Source: Streptomyces massasporeus (GTDB taxonomy: Bacteria > Actinomycetota > Actinomycetes > Streptomycetales > Streptomycetaceae). Taken from it: a stretch of 64,000 nucleotides of DNA. Location: assembly GCF_014648995.1 (NCBI RefSeq), contig NZ_BMSE01000005.1:372001-436000 (forward strand), read 5' to 3'. The translations under genes were made by a program, and so were the position numbers. Of this stretch, positions 57,094 to 64,000 are shown piece by piece (the first letter of the stretch is position 1; each line of letters starts with the position of its first letter). Under the pieces are notes generated by a model. It was given only the letters and a program-made list of their open reading frames with translations. It was not told where the DNA came from and searched no databases.

Positions 57094-58976
57094 CGGCGGC
57101 CACCAGCGCACCGGCCGGCAACAAGCCCGACGGCCAACCGGACGGCCGACCCGGCGGCCGGACCGACGACCGGCCCCTCGCCCCGGGCGACCCCTTCGAC
57201 CGGGACGTCCTGCCCACCCCGCCGGGCGCCACCGGAGCCCTGCTGCGCTCCCTGCTCGCGCCGCTGAAGGCCCGGGTCACGGTCACGACGCTCCTGCTGC
57301 TGCTCCAGCAGGCGGTCGTGCAGGCGGGCCCGCTGCTCGTGGCGTACGCCATCGACCGTGCCGTACCGGCGTTCCGGGCGCAGGACCACGGGCCGCTGAT
57401 CGCGGTGGGCGTCGGCTATCTGGCGTGCGCGCTGGCCGCGGGCGGGCTGCAGTTCGCGTTCGTCGCCGCCGCGGCCCGGGTCAGCCAGGACGTGCTGCTG
57501 GACCTGCGTGGCCGGATCTTCCGCCACGCGCAGGCGCTGAGCGTCGACTTCCACGAGCGCTACACCTCGGGCCGGCTCATCTCCCGCTCCACGACCGACG
57601 TGGAGTCGCTGCGGGAACTGCTGGACGAGGGCCTCCAGGAACTCGTGACGGTCGTCCTGTCCTTCGTCTACATCTCGGCGATGCTGCTCTGGCTCGACCT
57701 GGGCCTCGGGGGCGTGGCGGTGGCGTCCCTGGTGCCGCTCTACGCGCTGGTGCGGTGGTACCAGCGGCGGGCCGGGCGGGTGTACCGGGCCCGGTCGACC
57801 GCCATCGCGGCCGTGATCGTCAAGTTCGTCGAGACGATGAACGGCATCCGGCCGGTGCGCGCCTTCCGCCGCGAGGCCGCGGGCGACGCGGACTTCGGCG
57901 CACTCAACCGGCGGCACGAGCGGACCAACGGGGACGCGCTGCTGGAGATGGCCCGCTACGTCACCGGTTCGCGGCTGGTCGCCAACACGGCGGTCGCGGC
58001 GATCGTGCTGTGGGGCGCCTACCGGGTCGCGGACGGCACGCTGGCCCTCGGTGTGCTGGCCGCGGCCGTGCTGTACCTGCGACGGCTGTACGACCCCATC
58101 GACCGGCTCGGGATGTTCCTCAACTCCTACCAGTCGGCGGCGGCCTCCCTGGAGAAGATCGCCGGACTGCTCGCCCAGACCCCGTCGGTGCCCGAGCCGG
58201 CCACGCCCCGGCAGCTCCCCCCGCTCGAGAGCGAACACCCCGGCCGCGCGGTGGTCTTCGACGGCGTCCGCTTCGGCTACCGCACCGGCGGCGAGGTGCT
58301 GCCCACGTTCGACCTCACCCTCCCGGCCGGACAGACCGTCGCGGTCGTGGGCTCCACGGGCGCCGGCAAGTCGACGCTGGCCAAGCTGCTGGCCCGGTTC
58401 TACGACCCCTCCGGCGGCCGCGTGCTGCTGGACGGCGTCGACCTGCGCGACCTCGCCGTGCCCGAGCTGCGGCGCGGGGTGGTCATGGTGACGCAGGAGG
58501 CGTTCCTGTTCTCCGGGACGGTCGCCGACAACATCGCGATCGGCCGCCCGGACGCCACCCGTGAGGAGATCGAGCAGGCGGCGAAGGAGATCGGCGCACA
58601 CGACTTCATCACCACCCTGCCCGACGGCTACGACACCGACGTCCGCAAGCGGGGCGGCCGCATCTCCGCCGGGCAGCGGCAACTGGTGGCGTTCGCCCGG
58701 GCGTTGTTGGCCGACCCGGCGGTGCTCATCCTCGACGAGGCGACCAGCTCGCTGGACGTCCCCGGGGAGCGTTCGGTGCAGCGGGCCATGACGACGGTGC
58801 TGAAGGGCCGTACGGCGGTGGTCATCGCACACCGGCTGTCGACCGTCGAGATCGCGGACCGGGTCCTGGTGATGGAGCACGGACGGATCGTGGAGGACGG
58901 CGGACCGGCCGAACTCATCGAGGGCACCGGCAGGTTCGCGGATCTGCACCGGGCCTGGCGGGACAGCCTGGCGTAG
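57090..58976 (+). CDS. ABC exporter half 2 of the first heterodimer (variant signature)
   Basis: A 628-residue half-transporter. A hydrophilic, G/D/R-rich N-terminus (about 1-45) precedes six helices. The ATPase has Walker A VGSTGAGKST near 421, signature RISAGQRQLVAFARAL near 524 (ISAGQ in place of LSGGQ), Walker B ILDEATSSLD near 547 with catalytic Glu, and H-loop IAHRLS. With half 1 this gives one complete ATP site (this Walker A/B plus the partner LSGGQ) and one degenerate site. Its ATG overlaps the previous stop. The next gene starts 25 bases later. Confidence 0.93.
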   Translation: MTAATSAPAGNKPDGQPDGRPGGRTDDRPLAPGDPFDRDVLPTPPGATGALLRSLLAPLKARVTVTTLLLLLQQAVVQAGPLLVAYAIDRAVPAFRAQDHGPLIAVGVGYLACALAAGGLQFAFVAAAARVSQDVLLDLRGRIFRHAQALSVDFHERYTSGRLISRSTTDVESLRELLDEGLQELVTVVLSFVYISAMLLWLDLGLGGVAVASLVPLYALVRWYQRRAGRVYRARSTAIAAVIVKFVETMNGIRPVRAFRREAAGDADFGALNRRHERTNGDALLEMARYVTGSRLVANTAVAAIVLWGAYRVADGTLALGVLAAAVLYLRRLYDPIDRLGMFLNSYQSAAASLEKIAGLLAQTPSVPEPATPRQLPPLESEHPGRAVVFDGVRFGYRTGGEVLPTFDLTLPAGQTVAVVGSTGAGKSTLAKLLARFYDPSGGRVLLDGVDLRDLAVPELRRGVVMVTQEAFLFSGTVADNIAIGRPDATREEIEQAAKEIGAHDFITTLPDGYDTDVRKRGGRISAGQRQLVAFARALLADPAVLILDEATSSLDVPGERSVQRAMTTVLKGRTAVVIAHRLSTVEIADRVLVMEHGRIVEDGGPAELIEGTGRFADLHRAWRDSLA

Positions 58977-59001
58977 GGCGACGACGGCAGAGGGCGGGCG
59001 G

Positions 59002-60795
59002 ATGATCGACGCGTACGAGGACCCCGGCACACCCGACCACCGCGGCGGCGCCCGCTACCTGTGGTGGCTGGTCACCCGGCAGCCGGGGCGGTGCGCCGCG
59101 GGGGCGATGTTCGGCACGGTGTGGATGGTGCTGCTGGCGGCGACGCCGTACCTGATGTCCCGGGCGATCGACGACGGCCTGGAGCCCGGCGACATGAGCG
59201 CGCTGACGCTGTGGAGCGGCGCGCTGTTCGCGGTGGGCGGCTTCAACGCCTGGCTGAGCATCATGCGGCACCGCACCATGACCCGGGTCCGCATGGACGC
59301 CAACTTCCGGACGGTGAAGGTGGTCGTCGGACAGGCGGTGCGGCTCGGCGCCTCGCTGCGGCGGCAGGCGGGCGCCGGGGAGGTCGTCACGATCGGCGTG
59401 GGCGACGTGCAGACGGTCAGCCAGTCGCTGACGGTCGTGGGGCCCGGGATCGGCGCGGTCGTCGGGTACCTGGTGATCGCCGTGCTGCTGGTGTCGGTCT
59501 CGGGGGTCGTCGCGCTGGTCGTGCTGCTGGGCATTCCGGTGCTCGCCCTGCTGGTCGGGCCGCTGCTCGGCCGGTTGCAGGGGTCGGAGGCGGAGTACCG
59601 CGAGCGGCAGGGCGTGCTGACCGCGCGGATCGGCGACCTCGCCGGCGGCCTGCGGGTCCTCGCCGGCCTGGGCGGCAGGCAACTGGTGGCGGACGCCTTC
59701 CGGCGGGACTCGGGGCGGCTGCGTGAGCAGGGGTACCGGGTGGGGGCGGTGACCAGCTGGGTCCAGGCGCTGGGAATCGGCCTGCCGAGCCTGTTCCTCG
59801 CGGTCGTGACGTGGCTGGCGGCCCGGCTCGCGGCGCAGGGCGACATCACCGTGGGCCAGTTGGTGTCCGTCTACGGCTATGTGGCGGTGCTGGTGTGGCC
59901 GGTGGCCTTCCTGGTCGAGTGCGGCTACCAGGTCAGCCGCGGCGTGGTGTGCGCACGCCGGGTCGTACGGTTCCTGCGTCTGGAACCGATGGCCGACTCG
60001 GGGACCCTGGACGCCCCGTCCGAGCCGTCGGCCCTGTACGACCCCGAGTCGGGCGTACGCATCCTGCCGGGGCGCCTGACAGCCTTGGTCGCGGAGCACC
60101 CCGCGGACGCCAGGACGGTGGTGGACCGCCTGGGCCGCTACGCCCCGTCGGGCGCGACGTGGGGCGACACCCGCCTGGACGACATCGCCCTGAACCAGAT
60201 CCGGGCCCGCATCCTGGTGGCCGACCACGAGGCGGACCTGTTCGCGGGCCCCCTGCACCAGATGATCGGCTCCAGGGACGCGCCCGGAAGGGGCGCGGGG
60301 CTGTGTCGATCTGCGGCTCCGCCGCGGGGCGCGACAAGCCCCCACGCACCCGCCCCCGCCCCCGCCGGACAACCCCGCGCGGCAACCCAAAAGGCGCTCC
60401 ACACAGCCGCCGCAGAAGACATCGTCCAAGCCCTCCCTCAAGGCCTCGACACCCCCATGGACGCCCAGGCCCGCAACCTCAGCGGCGGCCAACGCCAACG
60501 CATCCGCCTGGCCAGAGCCCTCCTCACCGACCCGGAGATCCTCCTGGCCGTCGAGCCCACCTCGGCCCTGGACGCCCACACCGAAGCCACCGTCGCCGCC
60601 CGGCTGAGGAGGGCGAGGGAAGGCCGCACCACGGTCGTGACCACCACCTCCCCCCTCGTCCTGGACCGCACGGACACCGTCCATTACCTCAGGGACGGCA
60701 AGGTCGAAGCCACCGGCACCCACCACGAACTGCTCGCCACCACCCCCGGCTACCGGGCCCTCGTCGCGAGGGACACCGAGGAGGTCCTGGGATGA
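59002..60795 (+). CDS. ABC exporter half 1 of the second heterodimer (non-catalytic ATPase domain, with a repeat insert)
   Basis: A 597-residue half-transporter. The membrane part (about 30-330) looks normal. The ATPase domain lacks a Walker A (the region reads GRLTALVAEHPADARTV near 354-370). The Walker B aspartate is replaced (LLAVEPTSALD near 513), and the H-loop has no histidine (VVTTTSPLVLD). [15 protein letters not shown] near 492 is intact. Residues about 427-457 are a G/R/P/A-rich insert read from a dispersed repeat. I recall related actinobacterial halves with the same loss, so the loss is likely old and the insert newer. It needs the next gene as partner. Confidence 0.88.
   Translation: MIDAYEDPGTPDHRGGARYLWWLVTRQPGRCAAGAMFGTVWMVLLAATPYLMSRAIDDGLEPGDMSALTLWSGALFAVGGFNAWLSIMRHRTMTRVRMDANFRTVKVVVGQAVRLGASLRRQAGAGEVVTIGVGDVQTVSQSLTVVGPGIGAVVGYLVIAVLLVSVSGVVALVVLLGIPVLALLVGPLLGRLQGSEAEYRERQGVLTARIGDLAGGLRVLAGLGGRQLVADAFRRDSGRLREQGYRVGAVTSWVQALGIGLPSLFLAVVTWLAARLAAQGDITVGQLVSVYGYVAVLVWPVAFLVECGYQVSRGVVCARRVVRFLRLEPMADSGTLDAPSEPSALYDPESGVRILPGRLTALVAEHPADARTVVDRLGRYAPSGATWGDTRLDDIALNQIRARILVADHEADLFAGPLHQMIGSRDAPGRGAGLCRSAAPPRGATSPHAPAPAPAGQPRAATQKALHTAAAEDIVQALPQGLDTPMDAQARNLSGGQRQRIRLARALLTDPEILLAVEPTSALDAHTEATVAARLRRAREGRTTVVTTTSPLVLDRTDTVHYLRDGKVEATGTHHELLATTPGYRALVARDTEEVLG
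60282..60372 (+). repeat. Dispersed Streptomyces repeat inserted in frame in the ABC gene
   Basis: About 90 bases with the core AGGGGCGCGGGGCTG, then GCGGCTCCGCCGC as a small hairpin, then GGGCGCGAC and a C-rich run. I recall this as a widespread intergenic repeat in Streptomyces; a copy of the core lies in reverse at 33744-33793. Its length keeps the ABC frame open. It falls between the conserved LFAGPLHQMI and ALHTAAAEDIVQALP segments. Confidence 0.7.
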
Positions 60796-62564
60796 ACCGC
60801 GCACACCTGCCGGTCGCCGAACGGGCCGACGTCCGGCGCGCCCTGCTGGGTCTCGTCCGGGCCGACGCCCGCGCCTTCGGTGTCGTCCTCGGCCTGAACG
60901 CGCTCGCGGCCGTGGCCGGACTGGCCGGGCCGTGGCTGCTGGGCCGGATGATCGACGACGTGCGGGCCGGGCACGGAACGGCAGCCGTGGACCGGCTGGC
61001 CCTGCTCCTGCTGCTGTCCGCCCTCGCGCAGGTGCTGCTGGCGCGCTGGGCCCGGTACGTGGGGCACCGCTTCGGGGAGCGGACCCTGGCCCGGGTGCGG
61101 GAGCGGTTCGTGGACCGGGCGCTGACCCTGCCCGCGTCGGTGGTGGAGCGGGCCGGCACCGGTGACCTGACGGCACGCGGCACGGCGGACGTGACGACGG
61201 TCGGCAACACCCTGCGGGACGCGGGTCCCGTCCTGCTGGTCAACCTGGTCCAGGCGCTGTTCCTCATCGTCGCCGTGTTCCTGATGGACCCGCTCCTCGG
61301 CGCCCTCGCGGTGCTGACGCTGACGCCGATCTGGATCGCCCTGCGCTGGTATCTCCGCCGGGCCCGGGACGGGTACCTCGCCGAGGGCGCCGCCACCTCG
61401 GACGTAACGGAGATCGTGGCGTCGACGGCAGCCGGGGCACGCACGGTGGAGGCCTTCGGGCTCCGGGAGCAGCGCACGGCCGCGAGCCGGGACGCCCTGG
61501 AGGCCTCCCGCCGCACCCGCTTCTACACGCTGTTCCTGCGCTCGGTGTTCTTCCCGGTGATGGAGACGTCGTACGTCCTCCCGGTGGCCGGAGTGCTGGT
61601 GATCGGCGGCGCACTGCACGCGTCCGGCTCGATGAGCCTCGGAGCGGTGGTGGCGGCGACGCTGTATCTGCACCAGCTGAGCGCACCCCTGGACGAGGTC
61701 CTGGTGCGGATCGAGCAACTCCAGTCCGGCGGCGCCTCCTTCGCCCGGGTGGAGGGGCTCGCCCGGGCCCCGCAGGCCCCCGGCGAGGGCGACTGTCCGG
61801 ATCCCGACGGCGACCGGATCGACGTCACCGGGGTGCGCTACGCGTACGACGGAGGCGTCGAGGTGCTGCGCGGCGTCGATCTGACGGTGCGGCCCGGGGA
61901 GCGGCTCGCCATGGTCGGGCCGTCCGGCGCCGGCAAGACCACGCTCAGCCGGCTGATGGCGGGCATCGACGCGCCGACCGCGGGCTCGGTGACGGTCGGC
62001 GGTGTGCCGGTCGTCGGGCTGGGCCCGGAGCGGCTGCGCCGCCAGGTCGTCCTGGTCACCCAGGAGCACCACGTGTTCCTCGGGTCGGTCCGCGACAACC
62101 TGCGGATCGCCGAACCGTCGGCGGGGGACGAGGAGTTGTGGGACGCGCTGGCGGTGGTGGGCGCCGACGCGTGGGTGCGGAAGCTGCCGCAAGGGCTGGA
62201 CACCCCGCTGGGGCAGGGCGGTTGCCGTACCGACGGTTCTCAGGCCCAGCAACTGGCCCTGGCCCGGGTGGTGCTGGCGGACCCGCACACGCTGATCCTC
62301 GACGAGGCGACCGCGTTGCTCGACCCGACGACCGCCCGGCACACCGAGCGGGCCCTGGCCGCCGTCCTCGAGGGGCGCACCGTCATCGCCGTGGCGCACC
62401 GGCTGCACACCGCGCACGACGCCGACCGCGTGGCGGTGATGGAGGACGGCCGGCTGACCGAACTCGGCACGCACGACGAGCTGGTGGCGGCCGGCGGCGC
62501 CTACGCGGCACTGTGGCACTCCTGGCACGGGGATCTGCCCGAGGACGGCACAGCGCCCGCCTAG
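60792..62564 (+). CDS. ABC exporter half 2 of the second heterodimer (catalytic ATPase domain, variant signature)
   Basis: A 590-residue half-transporter. Six helices lie at about 30-310. Walker A VGPSGAGKTT is near 375, Q-loop VTQEHHVF, Walker B LILDEATALLD near 501 and H-loop VAHRLHT are all intact. The signature position reads TDGSQAQQLALARV near 480 instead of LSGGQ. So it carries the one catalytic site, completed by the LSGGQ of its partner encoded upstream, whose own site cannot hydrolyse. The start overlaps the partner stop as ATGA. The 3' end is tandemly duplicated past its stop. Substrate unknown. Confidence 0.92.
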   Translation: MNRAHLPVAERADVRRALLGLVRADARAFGVVLGLNALAAVAGLAGPWLLGRMIDDVRAGHGTAAVDRLALLLLLSALAQVLLARWARYVGHRFGERTLARVRERFVDRALTLPASVVERAGTGDLTARGTADVTTVGNTLRDAGPVLLVNLVQALFLIVAVFLMDPLLGALAVLTLTPIWIALRWYLRRARDGYLAEGAATSDVTEIVASTAAGARTVEAFGLREQRTAASRDALEASRRTRFYTLFLRSVFFPVMETSYVLPVAGVLVIGGALHASGSMSLGAVVAATLYLHQLSAPLDEVLVRIEQLQSGGASFARVEGLARAPQAPGEGDCPDPDGDRIDVTGVRYAYDGGVEVLRGVDLTVRPGERLAMVGPSGAGKTTLSRLMAGIDAPTAGSVTVGGVPVVGLGPERLRRQVVLVTQEHHVFLGSVRDNLRIAEPSAGDEELWDALAVVGADAWVRKLPQGLDTPLGQGGCRTDGSQAQQLALARVVLADPHTLILDEATALLDPTTARHTERALAAVLEGRTVIAVAHRLHTAHDADRVAVMEDGRLTELGTHDELVAAGGAYAALWHSWHGDLPEDGTAPA

Positions 62565-62671
62565 CGGATCTGGCCGAGGACGGCACAGCGCCCCCCCAAG
62601 CGGATCCGGCCGAGGACAGCGCAGCGCCCGCACCGCGAATCCGCCGAGGCCAGCACAGCGAATCCCCCCGG
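62532..62671. repeat. Tandem repeat, 35-36 bp x 4, across the last ABC gene stop codon
   Basis: Units start at 62532, 62567, 62603 and 62638; the first three open GGATCTG, GGATCTG and GGATCCG and share GCCGAGGACGGCACAGCGCC-like bodies. The first encodes the last residues (DLPEDGTAPA) and TAG (62562-62564). The later ones are increasingly degraded. With the 205 bases after them, they fill the gap before the protease gene. Confidence 0.88.
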
Positions 62672-62700
62672 AGACAGCGAAGCGTCCGAAGAGCGACGTG

Positions 62701-62737
62701 TCCGTATAACGAACATGAACTTCCGGACAACGAACCG
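62701..62737 (+). promoter_or_regulatory. Direct repeat upstream of the metalloprotease gene
   Basis: TCCGTATAACGAACAT at 62701 and TCCGGACAACGAACCG at 62722 match at 12 of 16 positions and are 21 bases (two helix turns) apart. They lie about 155 bases before the protease start, in a stretch clearly lower in GC than its surroundings. They look like a regulator site in the promoter. Confidence 0.4.
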
Positions 62738-62876
62738 TTTCCGGCCATACTTTTGACGCGGTCCTGACAGAAAGCGCGCTCCCCTGCCACGCTTCCCACG
62801 ACTGCTCCACAGGAACCCCACAGCAACACCTCCACCTCCCCAGGCCGGGCGACCCCCGGTCCCGCAGAAGGAGTCA

Positions 62877-64000
62877 GTGTTGAGAAGCAGTTCCTCGCGA
62901 AGAGGCACCTCCCACAGACGCACTCCCCACACCCCCCGCCGCACCGCGGCCGTGGCCCTCTTCGGCGTCGCCGCGCTGATGGCCGCCGCCGTCCAGGGCG
63001 GCACTGCCGTCGCGGCCCCCGAGAAGACGCCGCCGGCCGCGAGCAAGGCGACCCCCGGCTCGGAATCGGTCAAGCTCAGCCCGGCCCAGCGCGCCGAGCT
63101 GATCCGCAAGGCCGAGGCCGGCAAGGCGCAGACCGCCCGGGACCTGGGTCTCGGCGCCAAGGAGAAGCTGGTCGTCCGTGACGTCGTGAAGGACGCCGAC
63201 GGCACGGTCCACACCCGCTACGAGCGCACCTTCGACGGCCTGCCCGTCCTCGGCGGCGACCTCGTCGTCAAGGCCGCCAAGTCCGGTGCGACGAAGGCCG
63301 TCGTCAAGGCGACCCGCGCCGCCATCAAGCCGGCCACCACCACCGCGGCCGTCTCCGCCGCCAAGGCGCAGAAGCAGGCGCTGGCCGCCGCGAAGGCGGA
63401 CGACGCCAAGAGCGCCGACGTCGACAAGGCCCCGCGCAAGGTGATCTGGGCCGCGAGCGGCAAGCCGGTCCTCGCCTACGAGACCGTCGTCGGCGGCCTC
63501 CAGAAGGACGGCACCCCTAACGAGCTGCACGTCGTCACCGACGCGGCCACGGGCGCCAAGCTCTACGAGTACCAGGGCATCGAGACCGGCACCGGCAACA
63601 CGATGTACAGCGGCACGGTGACGCTCGGCACCACGCAGTCGGGGTCGACGTACAACCTCACCGACGGCGCGCGCGGCGGCCACAAGACGTACAACCTCAA
63701 CCGCGGCACCTCCGGCACCGGCACGCTGTTCTCCGGTCCCGACGACGTGTGGGGCAACGGCAACCCGTCCAACGCCGAGACCGCCGCCGCCGACGCGCAC
63801 TACGGCGCCGCGCTGACGTGGGACTACTACAAGAACGTGCACGGCCGTTCGGGCATCAAGGGCGACGGCGTCGGCGCCTACTCCCGGGTCCACTACGGCA
63901 ACAACTACGTCAACGCCTTCTGGTCCGACAGCTGCTTCTGCATGACCTACGGCGACGGCTCTGGCAACACCCACCCGCTGACGTCGATCGACGTGGCCGG
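62877..64000 (+). CDS. Secreted M4-type (thermolysin-like) neutral metalloprotease, cut by window end
   Basis: At least 374 residues are visible. The N-terminus is a basic signal of about 50 residues (RRTAAVALFGVAALMAAAV), followed by an FTP/PepSY-type pro-region (LSPAQRAELIRKAEAGKAQ; TRYERTFDGLPVLGGDLVV). The mature M4 domain starts near residue 230 with the GTGNTMYSGTVTL strand and has DAHYGAALTWDYYKNVHGRSG. The window ends at HPLTSIDVAG, exactly where the zinc motif HExxH should follow. A GTG at 62877 and a TTG at 62880 compete; AAGGAG is better spaced for the TTG. Confidence 0.9.
   Translation, partial: MLRSSSSRRGTSHRRTPHTPRRTAAVALFGVAALMAAAVQGGTAVAAPEKTPPAASKATPGSESVKLSPAQRAELIRKAEAGKAQTARDLGLGAKEKLVVRDVVKDADGTVHTRYERTFDGLPVLGGDLVVKAAKSGATKAVVKATRAAIKPATTTAAVSAAKAQKQALAAAKADDAKSADVDKAPRKVIWAASGKPVLAYETVVGGLQKDGTPNELHVVTDAATGAKLYEYQGIETGTGNTMYSGTVTLGTTQSGSTYNLTDGARGGHKTYNLNRGTSGTGTLFSGPDDVWGNGNPSNAETAAADAHYGAALTWDYYKNVHGRSGIKGDGVGAYSRVHYGNNYVNAFWSDSCFCMTYGDGSGNTHPLTSIDVA

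Overview
The window is high-GC (roughly 70% or more) actinobacterial chromosome and almost certainly comes from a Streptomyces. The signs are strong third-position GC bias, frequent GTG starts, GTGA/ATGA stop-start overlaps inside operons, one very rare TTA codon, and a gene order that I recall as the core region of S. coelicolor around SCO5447 to SCO5505. That locus match is from memory and was not searched. It is a housekeeping region. I see no prophage, integrase, transposase, CRISPR array, rRNA or tRNA gene.

Layout. 1-4.3 kb: GNAT acetyltransferase (cut by the window edge), MMPL exporter, small membrane protein, methyltransferase. 4.3-7.9 kb: gatC-gatA-small ORF-gatB, the tRNA-dependent amidotransferase. 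8-9 kb: a DUF4267-like membrane protein divergent from a TetR regulator. 9.1-13.8 kb: an RmdB-like GGDEF-EAL c-di-GMP protein and ligA. 13.9-21.5 kb: methionine-synthase-like protein, SDR, LOG-like protein, methyltransferase, DUF427 protein, alpha/beta hydrolase, mnmA, a Tat-type amidase and a cysteine desulfurase; the last can supply sulfur for MnmA tRNA thiolation. 21.6-26.4 kb: small membrane proteins facing a second TetR, a lipoprotein, a thioesterase, an esterase and a TRIC-type channel. 26.4-32.5 kb: a five-gene peptide ABC importer operon (permease, binding protein, permease, two ATPases). 32.9-35.4 kb: two SseB-family proteins and a P-loop protein. 35.6-41.7 kb: tandem glycine riboswitch, gcvT-gcvH-glyA-sdaA and an MHS-type transporter, a module for glycine and serine breakdown. 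41.8-47.9 kb: GH25 lysozyme, F420-reductase-like protein, EF-hand protein, MerR/GNAT pair, beta-propeller lipoprotein, RsbW-like kinase, enoyl-CoA hydratase. 48-50.8 kb: two paralogous lipoprotein L,D-transpeptidases. 51-54.8 kb: glycogen debranching enzyme and Tat sulfatase. 54.8-55.1 kb: remnant of an ABC ATPase gene. 55.3-62.6 kb: two heterodimeric ABC exporters with asymmetric ATP sites. 62.9 kb to the end: M4-type metalloprotease, cut just before its expected HExxH motif.

The most unusual signals are these. (1) At least five unrelated genes end in short tandem duplications that run across or up to the stop codon, each with a different unit (13, 46, 29, 31 and 35 bp). (2) The c-di-GMP gene has an in-frame TTA codon just after its GGDEF motif, the only TTA I found in any gene here. 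(3) A copy of a dispersed Streptomyces intergenic repeat appears inserted in frame in an ABC transporter NBD. (4) An ABC ATPase gene is reduced to its two ends. (5) Several well-formed operators are present, including a MerR-type 19-bp-spacer promoter that predicts a leaderless mRNA, and a CTTAAG-N5-CTTAAG box.
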